This document shows positions 31,301-41,420 of a DNA stretch of 64,000 bases, piece by piece (positions within the stretch are counted from its first letter, which is position 1; each line of letters begins with the position of its first letter). This stretch comes from Immersiella caudata (lineage: Eukaryota > Ascomycota > Sordariomycetes > Sordariales > Lasiosphaeriaceae): assembly GCA_030512335.1 (NCBI GenBank), contig JAULSU010000002.1, positions 1,860,001-1,924,000 on the forward strand, given 5' to 3'. Both the position numbers and the translations under genes were made by a program. The notes beneath the pieces were generated by a model that was given only the letters and a program-made list of their open reading frames with translations, had not been told where the DNA came from and made no database searches.

Positions 31301-31685
31301 TGAGGATTTGCTAGGCTCGCACGGAGTATATTTCATTCGGGATCCCTTGGAGTGGAAAAACAACGCCTCATTAACACAAGTCCCTGATACGGCACCGTCA
31401 TCAACAAGCGCTCCTTCGAAGAGACCACGTCGCAAGAAGAGGATAATCCTCGTTGATACTCGCCGCCGGGAGGCAACGACAAACTTCCTGAGTAGGATTC
31501 GGGAGGTCGGGTTGAAAAGGCGAAATGGAGAGCCTGAGTGGGTGCCGGTATTCGACTGGAGGGTTTTAGAGACTCTGAAGGAGGAAGAGACGAGGTGTGG
31601 GAGGAAGGGGGGGACGCCGGGATCGAAGTTGATGATGAATCATTCTGGGAGCATTTGGAGAAAGCATTGGGTTGGTTTGGCATGA
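28340..31685 (+). CDS. ATP-dependent DNA ligase-like protein with BRCT-like C-terminus
   Basis: The model is join(28340..28684,28750..29490,29537..29619,29687..31685), 1055 residues, phases consistent. The N-terminal third resembles the DNA-binding domain of eukaryotic ligases (RDAKWLTRLILKNFEP). Nucleotidyltransferase motifs follow: I, EEKMDGEYCQIH with the adenylated Lys; III, ILEGELLVYSD; IIIa, WEHLMIVYYDLFMVD; IV, GEGLVLKPDD; V, AIKLKKEY. The usual Arg of motif I (KxDGxR) is Tyr. An OB-fold-like part (GDFAVVGARYEAAKA) is followed by a Ser/Pro/Arg-rich linker and a BRCT-like stretch (CTISNMSFLLSPCIAG, WVTEDLLGSHGVYF). The domain order recalls ligase IV, but it is shorter and diverged. It is a separate fungal ligase-like family to my knowledge, with substrate unknown. 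The last 35 residues are Arg/Lys-rich and of doubtful frame. Confidence 0.82.
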
Positions 31686-31801
31686 TACTCGGAGGTTGAG
31701 GTTTTGAGGCATTGTGTATATAGGAAGGCATCGTAAACAAAGAAGCCGTTGTAAATATATATGCTCGAGTTATGATTCTACTGCTGGGTGAAAGTGCTCA
31801 A

Positions 31802-33370
31802 TCACTTATCCTTCTCATCGTAAAGCTGGAGATAACTTGCTTTCAACCTAGGTAAAACCATTAGTAGGCGCATGAACCACCTTTTCGAAAACGAATAGTT
31901 CAAACGTACCTCATCATCAAATGCTCATCCGCAGTCAACACCTTCTCTTCACCTTCCTCTTTGACCCCCCCTTTACCCTTAAACCCCTTAACCCTCTCGC
32001 TCGGCACAGCCGTCAACGGCAAAGTCCCCACAGGGTGACAAAAATACGCAATCGAATACCGGGCGTCAGTATCAGTTTCCCCTTTTACACTATTCTCTCC
32101 ACCGTTGAAGACTACGCGATGCACCGTGCTTCGCAGCAGCCCGTTGGTCCAGTAGGAGAGGAGATCGCCGATGTTGACGAGGATCGGTGGGGCAGGATCG
32201 GACCCGGTGCCTGGCGGGGAGACCGGGACGGGAACCCATTTATTGGAGGGGAGGAGAATCTCGAGGCCAGGCTGGCGGGGGAGGCGGAAGAGCACTGGAG
32301 AGTTAGATGTATTTGGGGAAATGGAGGGGCGATGAAAAGGGGGTCGAAGGGGATTTGAAAGGGGTTTGAAAGGGGATAGAAGCGGGGCCAAAAGGGGCTC
32401 AAACAGGGTCGTGAACGGTTTGGAAACAGGTCGGAAAGGGCGTTGAAAGGTGATGGAAGGGGGTAGTCGCAGGGCGCTACGTACTGGTTAGGGAGCCATA
32501 ATCGGAGTGGGCACCGGCCCGAACGTTGGCTTCGGGCTGGGCTGTAGTCATGGGAAGAGAGGGGTAGTAGAGGAGGCGGAGGATGGAGGAAGAGGCACCA
32601 TTGGCGCGGAGGTGTGCATCCCTGAAGAAGGTAGGAGGGTTTACCTAGTGGGTGTTGTCAATGTCGGGTTTGGGTATCAGGGGAAACAAGGCCAGAGGGA
32701 AGTTACGTTGAGACCGATGCCAAGAAGATGGTTGAGCTTGAGCGTGAGGTTATAACAGTGGTCGTAGAAAGTGTCGATCTGAGACGTGTGGTGCGTGATT
32801 GAAGGCGGGATGGGTTGCTGGGGTTGGCCGCTAGCAAACTCGCCGAAGTTGAAGGTCCTGTTTACTTCGTGTTAGGGGCTGGGAGTGAGGCTCCGGGACG
32901 ATGGCTTACTCTTTGAAGTCCCCGGACTTGGCGAGGTTAGATCGTGTTGGGAGAAAATAGGGTAGTCCAATGCTAGACTTACTCTTTGGTTCTTGGGGTC
33001 AAGGCTCTCATATTGCATTCCCGCCCACTGTTCCTGTTGGCTTACTCTCGCTCCTAATTCACGGGGAAGGGGGAAACTCACGCCCTTGTTGTTCTTTTGG
33101 ATCCTGCATTGCTGTTTTTCCTCCAACGGAGCGGCAAATAACTCCTTGGACTGAATTATGCTTTAGAACATATCGTTGCTGAAATTGAACGACCATTGTA
33201 CGTACCAAGTGGAAGGCGCCCTGCACGGCGTCAATCGGGATATCCCCACCTGTATTCTTGATGTAGATGAAGCCGTGTTCGATGGCCGCCTCCACTAGAT
33301 CCCTAGCTACCCGGACCTCGTCCTGGCTCGGGTCAGAAATATCAAGAACGGGAATATTCGCAACCGCCAT
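31802..33370 (-). CDS. 2-oxoglutarate/Fe(II) dioxygenase (isopenicillin N synthase-like)
   Basis: Eight exons: complement(join(31802..31847,31910..32294,32485..32644,32707..32857,32910..32926,32983..33027,33082..33150,33206..33370)), 345 residues, every phase consistent. Exon 5 is only 17 bases. The N-terminus (IPVLDISDPS, HGFIYIKNTG) and the DIOX_N part (LEEKQQCRI, DPKNQR, GDFKETFNFGEF) are typical. Iron ligands are the His and Asp of GAHSDYGSLT and the distal His of RSTVHRVV; 2OG is held by Arg and Ser of RYSIAYF. Such enzymes hydroxylate, desaturate or ring-close small molecules and are often found in fungal metabolism, but no synthase or other cluster gene is nearby, so the substrate is unknown. 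The intron 32295-32484 is 190 bp and G-rich on the plus strand. It is divergent from the INO80 subunit gene. Confidence 0.9.
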
Positions 33371-34518
33371 CTTTACGTTTCGTAGCCGTCGCGGAGGCTG
33401 GGCCTGGCTTGATTAGGGGCGTCGTTGCATGTGTGGTGTACTGTGTAAGTCGCGGTGGGGTAAGACAGTGGCCCCCTGATAAGGGCCTAAGCCTATCAAT
33501 TTGTGGTACCTTTCATCGGAAAGTGAGCGGAACTCACCGCGTCCATGTTCAACAAAAGTGTAGCAACAAGATGCTTCGAACCTGCCGCCACTCGAAACGG
33601 TCGCGATGGAAGTTTGACACCTGCGATGACATACCTGAAAATTTGCCCGAGGCAAACGCTCAACTGGTCGCAGCTTCATTTGCGCACATAAAGGGACATT
33701 ACCAACTTGGAAATACATCCATGGCGTTTGTGATCTATTAGACTTGCCGATGAAACCCCTTTGAGACTTTCACCGATTGTTGGTGACTTCACCGAGTTAC
33801 ATTACTGAGGTAAGGTGGGCGTGAATAGCTCAACGCCTGCGTCCCGTCACAGGCGGCCACGAAGGTCTGGAATGTGACGGACGAGCTCGAACAGCACAAT
33901 ACCAGCACCGAAGAGGCACCGAGTAAGGGCCCATAGGAGTACGGCTGTGCGCCCTGAAATCTGTGAATCTCTCCTGGAGTTTCGTTGTTGAGGCATGAGA
34001 TGGCAAGCCTACGCACAACCCTAACCCTATGCGTGAATGTGAAGCGATGTGGTTCGGTGACTGGGCCTGGGTCTCGAGCTTGAGTGTCAGGCAGGCTGGC
34101 CCAGGGACGCGATGGCCTCGGGCTAAGGCCAAGCGGCACCCGCGCCATGAGATTCATCACGCAAGCTTCTGCAAACCGCTAAATCTGGCCTCAGCTCGTA
34201 CCAATTGATCTCCGTCGCCAATTCCGAATCCTCCTCCAACTCAACAATTCCACTTTTCTCACGATCATTACAGGTGTAGAGGAGCAGCCGCGCAATTACG
34301 GACCAGTTTCCATCCCGTTTCCTATCCGTGCCCGCGCTACGTATTCCCGCCCATTTCGATCATTCCCGTCGTGCAGCGACCAACCCCAACGTCGCAGGAG
34401 GGGCAGCGCAGGCGCGCGCTGAATAGGTTGCGGCTTTGTCTGCCCGTCAAACCGCACCGTCAGACACAACTAAAATTCCACCCGATCTCCGGAAGACCGC
34501 CACGTCGGGCTTTTAGCC
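33371..34518. other. Divergent intergenic region
   Basis: About 1.15 kb between the oxygenase and INO80-subunit start codons. Short open frames occur on both strands without recognisable products. A single CCCTAACCCTA at about 34018-34028 resembles telomere sequence but is far too short to mean anything. It should hold both promoters. Confidence 0.5.
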
Positions 34519-36759
34519 ATGGCCGCTGCATCACCCAGCTCGGCTGCGCTGATGTCGGACATCGAGCCCAGCTCGCCAGCCCGCCACGTCGAAAAATCAT
34601 TCATGACCGTCGTCACCGAAGACGAAGACAACACGAAAATGGCGACCGCGACCCCCGAGCCCAGCGAGCGACAGCCTCGCGGCAAGAAGCGCGCCCGCGA
34701 CGACGCACATGCCCAGAATGGTAACAGCGTCATTGGCAAGATTCGGCATTTGAAAAAAGAGGATGGCGAACCGCTCTGGCGCAAGGATATCCAGTACGAC
34801 TTCCTCAAGGCCGTCTTCGACGACGAGCGAAAGGAGTTCACAAACAGCTACGAACCCGATAAAATCGGCAAGCAATGCTTCGCCGACCTCTACATCGACA
34901 CCATGTCGAGGAGTAGCAAGACCAGCAAGGTCCTTCGAGATAAGCTGCTTAGTGATCGCGATGCTGCGAAGGGCATGGCCATGGTCTGCCTCCTTGTCAA
35001 TATTGGCCGCATGAACACCACACTCAACTGTGAGTCGGGCGCTTTCCCCCCATGTGCGTCTTACCAAAGTGCTGACCCTTTCATGACAGTTTTTCCCGAG
35101 ATGCGAGCCCAGCTTCGAACTTACCACGCCATCCCTTCTCTACAAGCCCGCCAGGATCCTCACGCATACAAGCAGCTGCAAGATGCTCCGCGGCTCAAAT
35201 CTATCCTCAAAGGTGGCGCAGAAGACCGCCCGGAGCCCAGCACGCTCGATGACATGAAATGGGCCAAGCACCCACGCACCAATCCCGTCAACCTCCTATT
35301 CCTGATCTGTCAGTCGGCAAGCAAGGTCGCAGAGTTGCATTTCCCGCCCGGTCGGGAGTTCCACGACCTCATTATGAAGACAAACTTCACGAGCGAGAGC
35401 CGTGCCCGAGCGTTCCTATGGATCATGTGGTTCTACCTCGAGTCCGATTACACGGAAGAGGGCTGCGAGGAGAACCCATTCGGCGCCGGAGTCGATTACG
35501 GAGTGGACGTCGCTAACCAGGGCGTCCCTCGTTTGGAGGAAATGACAGAAGAGGAAGAAGCCCGAGAGAACGTTGATACCCAAGAAGAGGTTGACTTTGG
35601 CAAGGCCAAGCAGGTGATGCGGGCGAAGATCATCGAGGCCGACCAGCACTTCCTCCAAGAGACGCAGAACAAACGAGGACCGAGGCCCCGAATCTTCCCC
35701 ACCGGTGATGACGCCCCAAGCTCTGGTATCCTCCCGCGCATCAGGCCATCCAAGCACGAGAGTGACCTCGATAGCGTCAGGTCGACCCCGCCCCCGCGAG
35801 CTCTTGGTCGTCAGAGCGGCGCGTTCAGCACCGCCAGGAGAGGTGCTAACCAGCTCAAGTATCAAATCTTTGAAGGCTCGTCCCCCGGCGGCCACCAGCA
35901 AGTGGAGGGTATCGTGGCCAGGAAGCCCCGACCGCCGACGGCACATCAGCTCGCCGTAGAACGCAACAGGTCCCAGAGGGTTGAGTACATCCTCGACCGC
36001 GGTTTGCGGAAGAGCCACCACAAGGCCCGCAAGCAACGCCGGCACGACGGTTCCATCATTCGCGCCCTGAAGCGACTCGCCCAAGTCCATGACCCATTCA
36101 ACGACAGCGAAGACGAAGACTGCATCGCGCACAACAAGGCGGTGCTCGTCATGGGGCACAACACGGAGTCCAAGGCGTTTCCCTTCCGGGAGGAGGGATA
36201 TGGCGGCTTGTGCCAGCTGAAAGACGAGAATGAGGACTTTGGCGAGGAGTTCAGTTCCTACAGCGCCGCCCTGCGCAGGTCACATCGCCGCCTCTCCCGC
36301 TGGGAAGACCACGTCGGCGACGACCTTGGTGTGATCGCTCCCATAAAGCGGCCGAAGGTCAACGGGGCGGGCCATGATGATGAGGAGGATGGTGATGGTG
36401 AAGGTGAAGGCGACGGTGAGCACGATGGCTCTCCATCCAAGGATCCGATCGATCCTGCTGAGACGGAGGATGAAGCCGAGGTCATGATGCGCCAGCGACA
36501 GATGAAGGTGCGCCGCGGCAACAAGACAAACGGCGTTCGTCGTAACCAGACCAACGGGGACTCGCACATGGATGATGTGGACGATCTGGACGAGGTGGAA
36601 AAGGACATCCTGGGCCTGGGTGATGACGGTGACGAGGACCAGGGCGAGGGCGAAGGCGAGGGCGAAGGCGAAGGCGAGGGCGAAGGCGAGGGCGAGGACG
36701 AACTGGACGAGGAGGATAAGACGCTGCTCGGCATGGCTGGCGATTCCGATTCCGATTAG
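34519..36759 (+). CDS. IES1: INO80 chromatin-remodelling complex subunit, Ies1-type
   Basis: Two exons, join(34519..35029,35090..36759), 726 residues. The 60-bp intron is a multiple of three and contains no stop, so retention would add 20 residues inside the conserved block. The conserved core is GKIRHLKKEDGEPLWRKDIQ, then LVNIGRMNTTLN joined to FFPEMRAQLRTYHAIPSLQ, then TNPVNLLFLICQS and FLWIMWFYLES. This is the fungal Ies1-type subunit that associates with Ino80 in the nucleus and helps in nucleosome sliding. The C-terminal half is charged and probably disordered, with basic clusters (KARKQRRHDG) and a final acidic tail including nine Gly-Glu dipeptides. The Ies1 assignment rests on recalled family similarity of the core. 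Confidence 0.82.
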   Translation: MAAASPSSAALMSDIEPSSPARHVEKSFMTVVTEDEDNTKMATATPEPSERQPRGKKRARDDAHAQNGNSVIGKIRHLKKEDGEPLWRKDIQYDFLKAVFDDERKEFTNSYEPDKIGKQCFADLYIDTMSRSSKTSKVLRDKLLSDRDAAKGMAMVCLLVNIGRMNTTLNCESGAFPPCASYQSADPFMTVFPEMRAQLRTYHAIPSLQARQDPHAYKQLQDAPRLKSILKGGAEDRPEPSTLDDMKWAKHPRTNPVNLLFLICQSASKVAELHFPPGREFHDLIMKTNFTSESRARAFLWIMWFYLESDYTEEGCEENPFGAGVDYGVDVANQGVPRLEEMTEEEEARENVDTQEEVDFGKAKQVMRAKIIEADQHFLQETQNKRGPRPRIFPTGDDAPSSGILPRIRPSKHESDLDSVRSTPPPRALGRQSGAFSTARRGANQLKYQIFEGSSPGGHQQVEGIVARKPRPPTAHQLAVERNRSQRVEYILDRGLRKSHHKARKQRRHDGSIIRALKRLAQVHDPFNDSEDEDCIAHNKAVLVMGHNTESKAFPFREEGYGGLCQLKDENEDFGEEFSSYSAALRRSHRRLSRWEDHVGDDLGVIAPIKRPKVNGAGHDDEEDGDGEGEGDGEHDGSPSKDPIDPAETEDEAEVMMRQRQMKVRRGNKTNGVRRNQTNGDSHMDDVDDLDEVEKDILGLGDDGDEDQGEGEGEGEGEGEGEGEGEDELDEEDKTLLGMAGDSDSD
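36643..36696 (+). repeat. Coding hexanucleotide repeat (Gly-Glu)9
   Basis: Nine in-frame copies of GGCGAR encode a Gly-Glu run in the acidic tail of the Ies1-type protein. GAG and GAA alternate irregularly, so the array is probably more stable than a pure repeat. Confidence 0.95.
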
Positions 36760-37307
36760 CTCTGCATCATTACCTTGGTTACAGCCTCCGATTTGGAGGA
36801 TAGACTTGCCAGCCCAGCATTCGTTTTTGTTGTTTTATTGTTACGATATCTTTTCCTACGACTTCATTTCAGGAGGCGGGTGGCGGTATGGGTTTACAAA
36901 AAAGGAAGTCGACGCATCTTCAGCCTGTTGATGAGAGAAAGCACCTGCTATCATATCTGGGGGCATTTTATTTGGAAGAAGTGGACCAAGGAAGGGAAGA
37001 ATGTGCCGGACACGCTCATTCTCAAAAAGCTGGGCGTTGTACAGTAGTTAGATTCACAACGGGGTTATTTGCCCATTGGTGAACGCTCGGGAGCGGTTAT
37101 GGATTGCGTCCTTAAGGGAATCTGATAAACGAGGCATGGAGTTTCGGATCGGGGTGAGTTTTCGAGAAACCTAGGTACACAACGCAGGCTAATTAGACTA
37201 CCTCACTAGGTAGACATCATGGAAGCTTGTGTATTTCAGGAATGATGATGTGTTATAATATTTCGAGCTTTTGCTATGCACAGTCCTGGGCACTCAGAGA
37301 AGAGGGT
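36760..37307. other. Intergenic between converging genes
   Basis: The Ies1-type gene and SEC39 converge here. Small open frames at 36775-37082 have no recognisable product. I see only probable 3' untranslated sequence and spacer. Confidence 0.5.
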
Positions 37308-40175
37308 TCATGACTCTTGTTGTGGTGGTGCCGGAGCACCCACGAGCCATCCCACGCCACTGACGAGGGTTCCCATTGCGGCGTTCCTCAGCTGGTCCCT
37401 CTTCCGAACTCTGCTTTGATGCCCGTCTTCGCCATCACTGCCAATGGTGTGCTCGGTGCTAGCGTTGCTGGTGTTGGTATTGCTCCTGCCCAGCCCGGCC
37501 GACCGTTGTAGGCTTGACAAGGCTGTGAGGTTGCGCTGCGCGGACATGACACTGGCCTTGGACAGGTCGAACAAGGACATTGGGGCCTCTTCAACCTGGT
37601 GACGGCGAGAGGTAGTCTTGGAAGCAGAGGCATTTTGAGCTGCGAAGCCGCCTGGCATGTGGCCGTAGATTGTGTCGCCAGCTGTGTCCCAGGCATCCTC
37701 CTGCTCGTCCTCGACTTGCATTGCGGCCACGAGTTCCTCTTCGGCGCGGCGGAATGCGTTGATAATTTCCTGGAGGGTTGGAGGCGGAGCAATGCGCAAG
37801 GCGGCTGAGAGACACTCGATACGCTGCTCAAGGTGGCGGATCTCGGGATTTCCGCTAGTTGTCCCGAGATGTGTAGGCCGGATGGTGCGACCGGTACGGC
37901 GGTATTTACCAGCCTGCAGAGCGGCCTTCCACAGGTAGTCATCTGTTTGACTGGCGGTGCTCAGGGAGGAGAGGCGGTTGACAACGTAAGAATAGGCAGT
38001 TTCAAAGTCGTCTTCTGTCAAGGCAGCATCAATGCACATTGCTGTGATGCGCCTCTCAGCGGTGAGTCGTTCCTCTTTCTGCTCCTCTTGCGAGAGGAGT
38101 TTGCCACTGTCATGGGTCTGTTTCTCCTTGTTTGGGCTTGTTAGGCCAGCTTGGACCATGCGGTGACCCAGGTCGACCAAGTCATGAAGCCTGGTGTAGC
38201 TTTTGGGGTTCTGCTCGAGAATCTTTCCGATGATGGATATGGGATCCTTATGCACACGCAGCACTACTGGTGTGAAGGGTTCACCCTGTTTAAGTACGAG
38301 GCGGTATTCGCTCAGGAGGTGGGTTGCTTGAAGCAGCGCCTCGATCTTCTTGGCGGCGGGAGCAGACTTTTCTATTGTCTCTGGGAATGCTTTAATGCTA
38401 CGAGAATGTTAGCTTTTGTGCGGTTCCTAGGCAGGAGCAAATCTGACATTTCATCACACTTCCTCAGTCCACCACGAGTGCGGTTAGGGTTAGATGCGTT
38501 GTCGTAGGCGGTCATGGCAGTCGAATAAACGGCGCTCTCGAGAAGCTTTTGACTGAGCGGGTGGTCTGGCGACTCCTCATAGATAGACCGCGCGAGTGTA
38601 TACCCTACAGTAATCAGTAAATGTACACGGAGTCAGCACTGGGTAGAACCTACGTGTATTGGCTAACAACGCCTTCAAAAGGTCGACTTCCAAGAACTCT
38701 TTTTTTACCTTGCCGAACACTCCTCTTGCCGGAGAGTCTGACAAACGAGAGCTCTCCTCTGCCCCCCAATCTCTCAGCCACAACAGCTCATTTCTCGCCT
38801 TGATCCAGAACTTGTCGTCTGTCTTGGGGCCACTGCTTGCGAGCGCATTGATGAGTTTCGTAGCCTCAGTTTTCTGCTCCCTTTCGTCCTGCAACAATGC
38901 AAGCTCGCCAGCCCGTCGAACTGTACAGGGGGAGCCGTAATTTGTGAGGATGAGGGCGCTGAGAATGATTGCTTGGAGGAGGACAGTCGAAGTAGGGGTG
39001 GGTGATGTCAGGACGTTGGAGGTGTCTAAAAGGTTGTTGCGAAGATATGCGGCGTGTTTCGGAACTGCGACATTGCCGGTGACATGCTCAGCAAGAGGTG
39101 GCAGTATCGCCAGCGCGGACTGGAGCGGAGCCATGGGGTCCTGATCAAGAAGTCCGGCAATCTTGGCGACTATCCTATAAGCTCCGTCCAGGGACTCTGA
39201 TGAAGCTTCTGGGATGAGGTAGGCACAAGCTAAAGCTGCTCTTGCGTACTCCTGTTCTAGATGGTCTTGCTCCTCGTCGTTCAACCACATCATGCCCAAA
39301 CCACCGAGATCGACATCGCTAGGGCCCTCCCACTGCTCGATAGCACTCAATGCCACTTTCCACGATTTTGAAGCGTGGCTGGTGAGCCACTGCAAGACCT
39401 GCTCCCACCCAGGACAGACGCTCCCGTCAGGTTCCGCATCAGGCTCTTGATTTGCTGCTCCTGGTCCGACTGACGACCGCTTCCTCCTTCCCTTCCATCT
39501 ATTCTCGTTGAAGAGCCACGGCCCTATCAACCCCTTCAAGTCCCGCCCAACGAGCGGGAGGTCCGTTTCACGAACACCGGTTTGTGATAGGAGAAGGTTA
39601 ATAGCGACACGATCGGGTAATTCCTGAAAGCCCAGCAGAGTATACGGGATTGGTTCCTGGGGATGGTATTCGCAGTTTCGTCGGAGTAGTGGGAGAAGAG
39701 TGGATACCATCAGTGTACGGATGCAGGGCGAATGGTCGAGGAATGGCGCAAGGAGACCAGGCAATTCATCCAGAAGTCCAGCTTCTTCGTCCACCTTGTA
39801 GGAGCGTCGTAGGAGAAACAATGTGGTGGCATCTTCGGCGTCTGCTGGGATATCGGGGAACGCAAGCGGTTGCAGTCGCAGCTTTCGAACTTTCTTTGTC
39901 GCATCTTCCTCGCTCAGTGCCGCGACAGCTGAACAGTCTATATCTAGTAGTTCCGCATCATTGAAGTCCCCATCCTTGAGCTCTGCTATGAAACCGACGT
40001 ATTCGCTTGACTGCAGGGTCTCTGGCAGGTATGCGAGGACAATGCGCAGCAGCAGTTCCGTTCGAAGGACAGCACCATGGCGTGCAATTAGCGATTTCAA
40101 GCTGCTGATGTCTGCTTGAACTGCAAAATTAACTGCAAGCAAGACCAGCTTGGCCGGCGAAAGTAGCAGAGCCAT
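37308..40175 (-). CDS. SEC39: Sec39-domain protein, Dsl1 tethering complex
   Basis: Three exons: complement(join(37308..38397,38448..38604,38654..40175)), 922 residues. I start at MALLLSPAKLVLLAVNFAVQ; the frame is open further upstream but that part would run into the shared promoter. The Sec39 domain covers almost the whole protein as alpha-helical repeats, with the recognisable end part RGGLRKCDEIIKAFPETI, YRLVLKQGEPFTP and VVLRVHKDPISIIGKILE. The tail after residue about 750 is polar and Ser/Asn-rich. Sec39 joins Dsl1 and Tip20 (NRZ complex in animals) at the ER to tether COPI vesicles in retrograde Golgi-to-ER transport. Known for the family; the assignment here is by domain similarity. 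Confidence 0.9.
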
Positions 40176-40481
40176 CGTCGCGCTGTGTCGAGTCGAGGGG
40201 TCGCGAAGTTCCCTACAAAGGACAGCGAAGTCGTGGTGGACCTCTGCGGCAGCTTCCCGATGATGGCGCCAAGCCCAGCATGAGATTTGGCCAACAGAGC
40301 TCCCTTGGCAGATCTTGGCGAATGTGGGGCAGCTCACTTGACCAAGATGTGGCTGAAGTGTGTGGCGCAGACGAATCTCCAATTCGAGACGTCCGGCAAG
40401 ACCTCCAAGCATCGCACACGACGACAGTCGACGATCAACTCTTTCGCGCACAATCGCATACCGGCTTCTGCGCAGCCCAAA
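40176..40481. promoter_or_regulatory. Bidirectional promoter, SEC39 / NDUFS5
   Basis: Only 306 bp separate the two start codons, so both genes must share this region. No TATA box is evident. Confidence 0.6.
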
Positions 40482-40942
40482 ATGTCGTCAGGATACGGTC
40501 TGCACGGGGGTGAGTACTGCCGCAACTGCCAATGGCGTCAATGGCATCAATTGGGCGTTAAACCGACAGAGCTCGACGATTGACTGACAAACTCCCGATC
40601 AGGGCCGTCCCGATGCTTCCCCTTCTGGCAGGAGCTGCTCGCCTGCTATGTCGTCAACACGTCCTCCGAGGATGACTCCGGGAAGAAGAAGTGTGCCCCG
40701 GCACTGGAGGACTACTATGAGTGCCTGCACCACAAGAAAGAGGTCCGAATGAACACCACCACGGAGCTATTCACGCGTCGCTTGGCCGACTCAGCTAACG
40801 GGATTCCTCGTCACAGGCGCACAGAGTTATGACATTGCAGGCCGCATACCGGAAGGCAGAGGCGCTTGGGTCCAACAAAGAAGCTCCGTCAGCTGGTCAG
40901 ATACGGAGTCTGGGCATGTTGAGCCGGGAGGAGTCGAAATAG
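40482..40942 (+). CDS. Mitochondrial complex I subunit NDUFS5 (CHCH-type)
   Basis: Three exons, join(40482..40509,40603..40742,40817..40942), 97 residues. The protein begins MSSGYGLHGGPSRCFPFWQE and has the twin cysteine pattern of small intermembrane-space subunits: SRCFPFWQELLACY and KKKCAPALEDYYECLHHKKE, two helix-forming CX9C motifs expected to be disulfide-linked after Mia40-type import. It belongs to the NDUFS5 (15-kDa / 11.5-kDa) accessory subunit of NADH:ubiquinone oxidoreductase. Length matches fungal members. The second intron has an unusual GTCCGA donor. Confidence 0.92.
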
Positions 40943-41420
40943 ACTGGTGGACGGAAAGGCGACACATCCGACCGTCTTGCGCCCTGTATATTTTCACCAA
41001 CATAAGACGTCAACCTCGGCCAGAATTACGTACCCTTTGCAGTGATGGTGATTGATCTGATGTTTTGGTGACTATTTGCAGGTCGATATCAGGTGCCCGT
41101 CCCTCGCGGTCACTGGAAGGGGAGGATTGACTCCAACCCCCGGCCCGGGTCAAGAAATCTCCCATCGAGGTTTCGACCAGATGAAATGGTCGTCGTGAGT
41201 GAATAGACGTGTATTAGCGGGGCCCGCAGGACTCGATTGGCCGGCACTGGCACCTACGAAGGTCGTTCCTTCCCTTTCTCTTCACTTATGATCACCTGCT
41301 CCAGGCTTGCCTCATCTATTCCGAGTGTCTTTGACATCCGGAATTGCAAATATCACCCACTTCAAGCCTAACTTCTTGCGCTTCTCTGCCAGCAGCTCCA
41401 GCAGCCTCCAGCCCTTCCTG
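40943..41420. other. Intergenic
   Basis: This is the 3' flank of the complex I gene and the promoter and leader of the next. The next gene's frame is open from 41307, but the conserved-looking start is 41421. Nothing else is visible. Confidence 0.5.

Noticed and set aside
31560..31721. An alternative, acidic C-terminus of the ligase-like protein in another frame (FWEHLEKALGWFGMI)
   Set aside because: It looks more protein-like than the Arg/Lys-rich annotated end, but no splice site joins it and I cannot compare relatives; a one-base sequencing error is possible.
31802..33370. A secondary-metabolite cluster around the 2OG-Fe(II) oxygenase
   Set aside because: The neighbours are an INO80 subunit and a ligase-like gene; no synthase, transporter or regulator is present.
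34018..34028. Telomere-like CCCTAACCCTA
   Set aside because: Fewer than two units, in ordinary intergenic sequence with genes on both sides.
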